NCBI GenBank assembly: GCA_945910005.1
Contig: OX246737.1
Span: forward strand, 83,185,406-83,249,405
DNA: 64,000 nucleotides
Reading direction: 5' to 3'
Origin: Isoperla grammatica
Taxonomy: Eukaryota; Arthropoda; Insecta; Plecoptera; Perlodidae
Positions within the stretch are counted from its first letter, which is position 1; every line of letters begins with the position of its first letter. The notes below the pieces were generated by a model. The model saw nothing but the letters and a program-made list of their open reading frames with translations, was not told the DNA's origin and ran no database searches. Below, one piece after another: positions 57,678 through 64,000 of the stretch. Made by a program: the position numbers and the translations under genes.

Positions 57678-58067
57678 AAATGTGAGGAAGACTATGAAAT
57701 CGAACCAAGGGATGATTAAGATGTGAGCAATACTATGACATCGAACCAAGGGATGATTCAAGATGTGAGCAAGACTATGACATCGAACCAAGGGATGATT
57801 CAAGATGTGAGCAAGACTATGACATCGAACCAAGGGATGATTCAAGATGTGAGCAAGACTATGACATCGAACCAAGGGATGATTCAAGATGTGAGCAAGA
57901 CTATGACATCGAACCAAGGGATGATTCAAGATGTGAGCAAGACTATGACATCGAACCGAGGGATGATTCAAGATATGAGCAAGACTATGACATCGAACCA
58001 AGGGATGATTCAAGATGTGAGCAAGACTATGACATCGAACCAACAGATGATTCAAGATGTGAGCAAA
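57678..58067. repeat. 42-bp tandem array, about 9 copies
   Basis: GATGTGAGCAAGACTATGAC then ATCGAACCAAGGGATGATTC and AA. The first unit is diverged (GTGAGGAAG, GAAATCG). The frames on both strands (14 residues per unit) come from the multiple-of-three period. Confidence 0.97.
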
Positions 58068-59559
58068 AGCCCTATCTGCGGGCATCGTTTACCTCAACCG
58101 TGCTAACATAACAAGGTAATCAGGGTTCAATGAAACAATATTGTATCCTGGAGGTTTCTATGAAACAATCCCATCATGCTGAAGTTACAGTTCAAAGCCA
58201 AGTACATTTTGTAATTACTTGAAATTCGTGTATAACATATGTCAGTGCATTGTGTGTCTTCTTTTCTTGTCAATGCATCATTGCAGTAATGAGCGAGTAC
58301 TTGAATTGTTTTTCGATAATAATTGCATTTTATATAATATGTCAGCGTTATGCGCAATAATTTTGATAGCCTCTCGAAACATAACGATGTTTTTTTTGCA
58401 ATAAGTAGCAAAGGTGTTAACTAAAATTGTTTTATATCTGGAACAATGTCCAATCCTTCACTCTCTTACTTGAAACACGTAAGTTCTAACAGCGTACACA
58501 ATTTTATGGTCTTTACTAGTATCTCTTGTTTCAAATTTGCATGAATGTTTGTGTTTAACGAACGATTCTTAACACCTGTTTCGTTGTACTGGATTTTTTC
58601 TAAAGGAAATTGTGCACTATTTTTCAGAAAGTGTCATAGTTTCTCATGTTTCTCTAACAACATTCTTTGTTGAGTAGAATTTAGCAATGCTTTAGCTATA
58701 GAAAACTGCTCAATGAAAACTCAGGCTAATAAATATTAAGTGAACGCGTAAACAATTCTTGAATGTAGACGTAACAATATACAACAATGTAGCCTATTAC
58801 CTCCTGTTCTAATAGTGTCTAGTTGTGTATGTATAAATGCATGGGGGTGGACAATAATAATGTAGTTTATGAAAAACAAAATATGTTCACACTTGCAGTT
58901 GTTTGAAAGAAATGAAGCTATCACTGCATGCTATCGCGTAGCACCGCGTGCATGAAACATATTGAAGAACTTTTTCTGTTCTTTGTTTCGTAAATTTAAG
59001 TGTTTAAGTACTCGTTTTTTAAATTTATAGAGAGCAAACTAGTCTTAAGCAAATTGTTTTTCAAGTTTTATAATCCAGTTTTCGTATGGGCTAACGTAAC
59101 ATGGCGCAAAAGTTCAATAACTTGACGAGAGTTGAAAAATGAAACAAAAATTGTAGCATCCGTTTTCTTGAAAGCGCATTCGGAAATAGAGTACATATTC
59201 TACATAAAAACACGAAGTGCAGATGGAACTATATTCCTGCATTTTCGTCGCCACTTTCGCATTGTCATTGTCAACACAAATGTGGTCAACATATTGTACA
59301 CAATCCTATTGTAACATTTTATTGTTGTATTGTGTAACATTGTATTGTGTATTGTTGTGAGTTGTGTTGCAGTTGCTAAAACCAAATAAAAGCATGTACA
59401 TAATCCTTATTCAAAGATTGTGCATGTATTTTTACACAAAATTGAAAATTTGTATTGTATTATTTCCAATCTTACGTTCTATTTTGGATATTCCCCTAAC
59501 AGAAGCCTTCGTCCAGAGGTTACTGCCACATCTAATCAACTCGCAAACCATACCATCGC
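58068..59559. other. AT-rich non-coding DNA
   Basis: Several short frames, none recognisable. A TTGTATTGTG-type low-complexity stretch occurs at 59325-59365. Confidence 0.5.
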
Positions 59560-59612
59560 ACTTTGTTGTTTCGTCGAACCAGCGACCTCCTGCCAAGAAG
59601 AGTCAGCGTCGC
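59560..59612 (-). mobile_element. tRNA-derived SINE head remnant (copy 3)
   Basis: The minus strand reads GGAGGTCGCTGGTTCGACGA, matching the two other heads around a degenerate B-box, with TGGCGACGCTG upstream as a possible A-box. Weaker than the other two. Confidence 0.45.
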
Positions 59613-60299
59613 CACGCGAATTAAATTAAAGATGTAATACAAATAAAATTAACAAAATAAACTGAAAAATAAAACCTTTAAACTCTATCAAAATAAATAA
59701 AATATATTCCATTCAAATTATTTGCAATTGTTTATTTAATTGAAACCAAGTCCTGAATAGTAACAAAAGAACCAAATTTAAATCTGATGTATCAACAAAA
59801 TAATAAACACTGGTACTTAGCTGTACCTTGATTGTAAAAGAAAACACATAATCACGTTGAATTACTTCCAAGAGTTCGATGTGATCTCATGTAGAAGGTT
59901 GCCAGGGTAACCATTATCGTTCTCCCCCATCCACGTGGTCAACTCTTTCTATCGGCGTAGTTGGAAGCTGTAAATGTGGCAACGCTGCGCGCTGTAACGC
60001 CGCCCGTACACCATCGAGCACATAACGGATATTAGTATGCCGTGTTTTATTAGAGCCGCGCCAATACTCATTCCCTCGTAACAGAAGAACTCGGCAGCGG
60101 GGAAACACATACGTTCCAATTGCCTATTAATCGTAAAATAAATGTATTTTCCACAATTTTCATCGTTGTCTTTGCATCTGGGCACAACCAAGTGAGCTAC
60201 GACCAACTCTATAGAAATTATACTGAGACCTTTTCAATTGTAGTTCCAGCAACTTCTTTTAAATAAGTTCCGCTTCCAAATGTTGCAAGCACGTTGTCC
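59613..60299. other. AT-rich DNA with one GC-richer open island on the minus strand
   Basis: A minus-strand frame over 59914-60126 is open without an ATG and reads, for example, SNKTRHTNIRYVLDGVRAAL and PTTPIERVDHVDGGER before a stop. The residue mix looks protein-like and the island is GC-richer than its surroundings, but I recognise no family. It may be a terminal exon or a transposon relic. Confidence 0.3.
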
Positions 60300-61591
60300 A
60301 ACTGAGTTGTAGCTCACATGAGACAATATAGCTCAGATGGGAAGATACGTTGCTCAGTTAAGACAAAGCTCACATGAGACAATATAGCTCAGTTAGGAAG
60401 ATGCGTTGATCAGTTAAGTCGTAGCTCACATGAGACAATATAGCTCAGTTAGGAAGATACGTTGCTCAGTTAAGTCGTAGCTCACATGAGACAATATAGC
60501 TCAGTTAGGAAGATGCGTTGATCAGTTAAGTCGTAGCTCACATGAGACAATATAACTCAGTCGGGAAGATACGTTGCTCAGCTAAGACATAGCTCACATG
60601 AGACAATAAAGCTCAGTTGGGAAGATACGTTGCATAGTTAAGACATGGCTCACATGAGACAATATAGCTCAGTTGGGAAGATACGTTGCTCAGTTAAGTC
60701 GTAGCTCACATGAGACAATATAGCTCAGTTGGGAAGATACGTTGCTCAGTTAGGTCGTAGCTCACATGAGACAATATAGCTCAGTTGGGAAGATATGTTG
60801 CTCAGTTCAGTCGTAGCTCACATGAGACAATATAGCTCAGTTGGGAAGATACGTTGCTCAGTTAAGTCGTAGCTCACATGAGACAATATCGCTAAGTTGG
60901 GAAGAAACGTTGCTCAGTTAAGTCGTAGCTCACATGAGACAATATAGCTCAGTTTGGAAGATACGTTGCTCAGTTAAGTCGTAGCTCACATGAGACAATA
61001 TAGCTCAGTTTGGAAGATACGTTGCTCAGTTAAGTCGTAGCTCACATGAGACAATAAAGCTCAGTTGGGAAGATACGTTGCATAGTTAAGACATAGCTCA
61101 CATGAGACAATATAGCTCAGTTTGGAAGATACGTTGCTCAGTTAAGTCGTAGCTCACATGAGACAATATAGCTCAGTCGGAAAGATACGTTGCTCAGCTA
61201 AGACATAGCTCACATGAGACAATAAAGCTCAGTTGGGAAGATACGTTGCATAGTTAAGACATGGCTCACATAAGACAATATAGCTCAGTTGGGAAGATAC
61301 GTTGCTCAGTTAAGTCGTAGCTCACCTGCAACAATATAGCTCAGTTGGGAAGATACGTTGCTCAGTTAAGACATAGCTCACCTGCAACAATATAGCTCAG
61401 TTGGGAAGATACGTTGCATAGTTAAGACATAGCTCACATGAGACAATATAGCTCAGTTGGGAAGATACGTTGCTCAGTTAAGTCGTAGCTCACATGAGAC
61501 AATATAGCTCAGTTGGGAAGATACCTTGATAAGTTAAGTAGTAACTCCAATGAGGCAGTAGCTCAGTTGGGTAGATACGTTGCTCATTTAA
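60300..61591. repeat. 56-bp tandem array, left part (about 23 copies)
   Basis: GTAGCTCACATGAGACAATA, TAGCTCAGTTGGGAAGATAC and GTTGCTCAGTTAAGTC make one unit. Variants include CATAGTTAAGACAT and CACCTGCAACAA. Each unit has an A-box-like TAGCTCAGTTGGG and a TTAA. The array is split at 61591 by a TTAA transposon and resumes at 62424. Confidence 0.97.
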
Positions 61592-62423
61592 GGTGAATCT
61601 ACCCCCCCTGGAAAAACACTTTTGTTACGAATTACTTGTAAATGTGTATGTGTGACGTATGAAGTGTACCCCTCCTCCCTCCCACTACCACACTTGACCG
61701 ACCTCCGCGCGCTTCGTTCTCATTAGAGTCGAGCGCAGGCTCTTGTCAAAGCAAGGTCACGCCCAACGAGGCACCACTCCGCTTACTTGGTGTCATGTTT
61801 CCCTCCAATACTTGGATTGCATCTGTACATTTGCGTTCTCAGCTACTGTTGAGCGGTGCTTGGACACAAGGAGACAATTTCTTTGCGCAAATTACCTGTC
61901 TAGACCCGTAAAGTAGTTACGGCTGGACTGCGACACGAGCAAACTGGTGCGCTTTACATCCGTGTACGTATTTCACTAACACTCGAAAAGTTTTTTACGT
62001 AGGCTTAAGTCTGCAAGTATTTTGGGAAGATAAGAGTCGAGCGCATGATATGCATTTTATTTCTTGTAAGTGACTCTTTTCATAATTAAGTAATGGAATA
62101 GTAAAAACAGCATATACTCGATTGCCTTTTCACCGGGACACGAAAAAATTCATTAAAAAAACTGGTGACTGAATTGTGTTTTAAAATTGTATACCATCAT
62201 TCCTAAGATAGCAACCTATAGCATACTACATTTTCGTGTACTTGACAAACATGGTATATAGGTGTTATTACATGAACGTAAAGACTTTTGAAGCTATCGG
62301 TACACGTAAAAAATAAAAGTGTATTTTTTTTAAACCACTTTTTGCAGACATTATATCAATATTTATCAACCTTCATAAAAAAAACTTAGTTTAAAAAAGT
62401 TAAGTTACCTTGATACCTTCACC
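61592..62423 (+). mobile_element. TTAA-target non-autonomous transposon, copy 3 (832 bp)
   Basis: It starts GGTGAATCTACC and ends GATACCTTCACC, flanked by TTAA at 61588-61591 and 62424-62427. The host sequence is the 56-bp repeat, whose uninterrupted units read CAGTTAAGTCG, so a single TTAA in the empty site became two after insertion. The short frame seen in other copies has a TAG here (CATTAGAGTCG near 61717), which argues against it being coding. Confidence 0.92.
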
Positions 62424-62516
62424 TTAAGTCGTAGCTCACATGAGGCAGTATAGTTCAGTTGGCAAGATACGTTGCTCACATGAGGCAGTATAGTTCAGTT
62501 GGCAAGCTACGTTGCA
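62424..62516. repeat. 56-bp tandem array, right part (about 2 copies)
   Basis: TTAAGTCGTAGCTCACATGA continues the unit interrupted at 61591, with the variant CATGAGGCAGTATAGTTCAG in the last units. Confidence 0.9.
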
Positions 62517-62754
62517 CAACTCGTTTAACAGTTAAAACCCCAATTATTTTTATTCCTTATTAAATACTAATTGCTTTGGAATAAATTCCACAAACTTACT
62601 CGTTTTTTTGTATTAAAATGTGAACTAATGAAAGGGTTACCAGAACTAGGTTTTTTACAAAATGCATTTTATGTTACACAAATAAAATAAATATTCTTTT
62701 TATTTCCATTTACTGTCTAAACTTATTCACAGGACAATGTTATAATCTATAATT

Positions 62755-63160
62755 TTACTATATTTTATTGTATTATTATTTTATTGAATGTATCACAATC
62801 ATACAATCTCGGTCAAAACCGGCATTAACATGTTATACGGACAAAATGTTAAGTATTTCCATGTGTCTATACCTTATTTAATTTCACTTATCACATGTTA
62901 CCAGTTTATCAATCTCTGTTAAAGCTGGTACACGTCATACGCACAATATGGATGTAATATCAAGTAATTCCATGAGGTACCCTTTTGAACTGCAGTCCTT
63001 TCTTTACATCTTATTAGTACTAGTTCATAGTATACACAGTATAATGATATGAACTTATTTGTGTCGTCTTCGTGTGTGTCTTCTTTGCGTCGTATTACTG
63101 TTTGTACGGTCGTGGTCGATTTCTCTAGCCACCCTAGTAATTTTACACTATGGACAATGG
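62755..63160 (+). repeat. Dispersed repeat family, copy 2
   Basis: AAAACCGGCATTAACATGTT, AAGTATTTCCATGTGT and, later, TACGGTCGTGGTCGATTTC with TAGCCACCCTAG match copies at 57205 and 63350. An inserted or diverged stretch lies in the middle. Confidence 0.55.
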
Positions 63161-63349
63161 AAACCCACGAAAACTATTGTCTGGATGGATATTGTCTGAA
63201 AGGAGTCACTCTCATAAGTTAAAACTAGTTCTAAATGTTCTTCGGTAAGTAAATGATCACGTCATGTTCTGTCAAATTTATTTCTTACAACAGCTGTCAA
63301 AGTTCGTTGTGTTGTTTCGAAAAGCCAATGCATTCAGTCAGTACACACC

Positions 63350-63560
63350 CACTTTGAAAGTCCATTATAAAAACAAAATCGGCGTAAACATGTTGTACGG
63401 ACATAAATGTCAAGTATTTCCATGTGCTTAACTTATTAAATTATACTTGAGACTAATTAAATATTTGTTCATATTATTTCTCTAGAACTAACTGTGGATG
63501 CTATGTACGGTCGTGGCCGATTTTTACTCATCCCAGCATTCGCTCTTCGTATGGTGGAAA
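63350..63560 (+). repeat. Dispersed repeat family, copy 3, with the ancestral single 21-bp stretch
   Basis: CGTAAACATGTTGTACGGAC, GTCAAGTATTTCCATGTG and TACGGTCGTGGCCGATTTTT, then one CTCATCCCAGCATTCGCTCTTCG-type stretch (about 63527-63550) where copy 1 has about six units. Confidence 0.65.
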
Positions 63561-63690
63561 CCACGATAACCGCCGTCAGGATGGAGAACTTCTTGAAGTC
63601 TTCATTCTTCTAAAATAAAAACATGTTCGTACTATCCTACACGTGTACAAAATTTTTGCGTTTTGCATCTCGATGCATACGTTCGGTTGA

Positions 63691-64000
63691 GACCAATGTT
63701 CATTGGCCACAAAATTCATAACAAATAGGAATGACTGCGGTTGGTTGCAGCGTCTGCAAATGTGTAACATATTATCTGTAGAAAACTCTCTTAACGAACT
63801 AGACACATTGTATATAAAAAAAATGTTCTTAAATATTGTAGATATTGATCCTTTGTCAAGGGTACAGCTTGGATACAGATCTGCTCGTTATGGCAAGGGT
63901 GTATCCCTGATTCCTCCATTTGCTCGTACAGCACAGTATAAGAGAGGCTTATTTTGCCGTGCCGTCAGTCTTTACAATTCTCTAGACCTTAGCACCCGAC
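63691..64000 (+). CDS. LINE reverse-transcriptase C-terminal fragment, open to the window edge
   Basis: The frame begins after a TGA at 63688 and reads QCSLATKFITNRND, then LQRLQMCNILSVENSLNELD, then DPLSRVQLGYRSARYGKG and RTAQYKRGLFCRAVSLYNSL. This follows the C-terminal pattern of many LINE proteins after the reverse transcriptase: RRATKFI-type start, RL-x-x-LNLLPL, R-x-x-R, RT-x-x-Y-x-x-S-x-FPRA-x-x-LYNSL. The upstream domains are not present in the window, so it is either 5'-truncated or begins within the dispersed repeat to its left. It is a different family from the LINE at 46996. Confidence 0.65.

Noticed and set aside
63576..63806. Minus-strand frame of 76 codons at the right edge
   Set aside because: It overlaps the plus-strand LINE C-terminal fragment, which has recognisable motifs, so this is a shadow frame.

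Overview
This window looks like animal (metazoan) nuclear DNA, most likely from an invertebrate. It is AT-rich between repeats and has no operon-like gene packing. It holds APE-type LINE sequences, tRNA-derived SINE heads, hAT, PIF/Harbinger-like and TTAA-target non-autonomous DNA transposons, a decayed THAP-domain exon, and an unusual density of minisatellites. I cannot name the species. I see no convincing intact host gene.

Layout. 1-3161: 119-bp tandem array running off the left edge. 3162-13429: mostly unique DNA with an inverted repeat (4756-4922), a TTAA-target transposon (5253-6079), two related fold-back elements (6208-6369, 10988-11140), a THAP pseudo-exon (7443-7622), a hairpin cluster (8926-9180), a candidate first exon (9278-9505), a 15-bp array, a SINE head and a 956-bp TIR element. 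13430-20915: an 87-bp satellite-like array with a clean 2,252-bp higher-order duplication. 20916-24117: MITEs. 24118-26240: abutting 20-bp and 41-43-bp arrays. 27541-30045: abutting 90/91-bp and 40-bp arrays. 32088-32234: Harbinger-like MITE. 32353-34192: 96-bp array. 34456-35468: second TTAA element. 36051-36330: degraded reverse transcriptase, broken into by a 44-bp array (36331-38202). 38284-38839: hAT element. 39304-40475: long-TIR element. 41938-42814: two MITEs. 44590-46995: divergent repeats, a TTAA-element fragment and a 35/36-bp array. 46996-50517: a LINE whose ORF is open from its 5' junction to its stop, inserted into another TTAA-element fragment. 52503-52755: MITE. 52811-55850: 75/78-bp array. 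55983-56552: hAT element with a perfect 8-bp target duplication. 57205-58067: a dispersed repeat containing a 21-bp array, then a 42-bp array. 60300-62516: 56-bp array split by a third TTAA element. 62755-63560: two more copies of the dispersed repeat. 63691-64000: LINE C-terminal fragment running off the right edge.

Tandem arrays fill about 24-25 kb, nearly 40% of the window, in about 14 unrelated families. The one long credible coding sequence is the LINE polyprotein: a 2A-like motif, an apurinic-type endonuclease and a reverse transcriptase. Other very long open frames (up to 792 codons) arise because some array units are multiples of three bases, and I treat them as non-coding.

The most informative points are: the 2A-like LINE and its nested insertion; a TTAA insertion whose empty site can be read from the surrounding tandem repeat; a 21-bp minisatellite whose single-unit ancestor is still visible in sister copies; an 8-base E-box core, GTCACGTG, shared by three otherwise unrelated arrays; and a Pol III A-box-like motif repeated in the 56-bp array.
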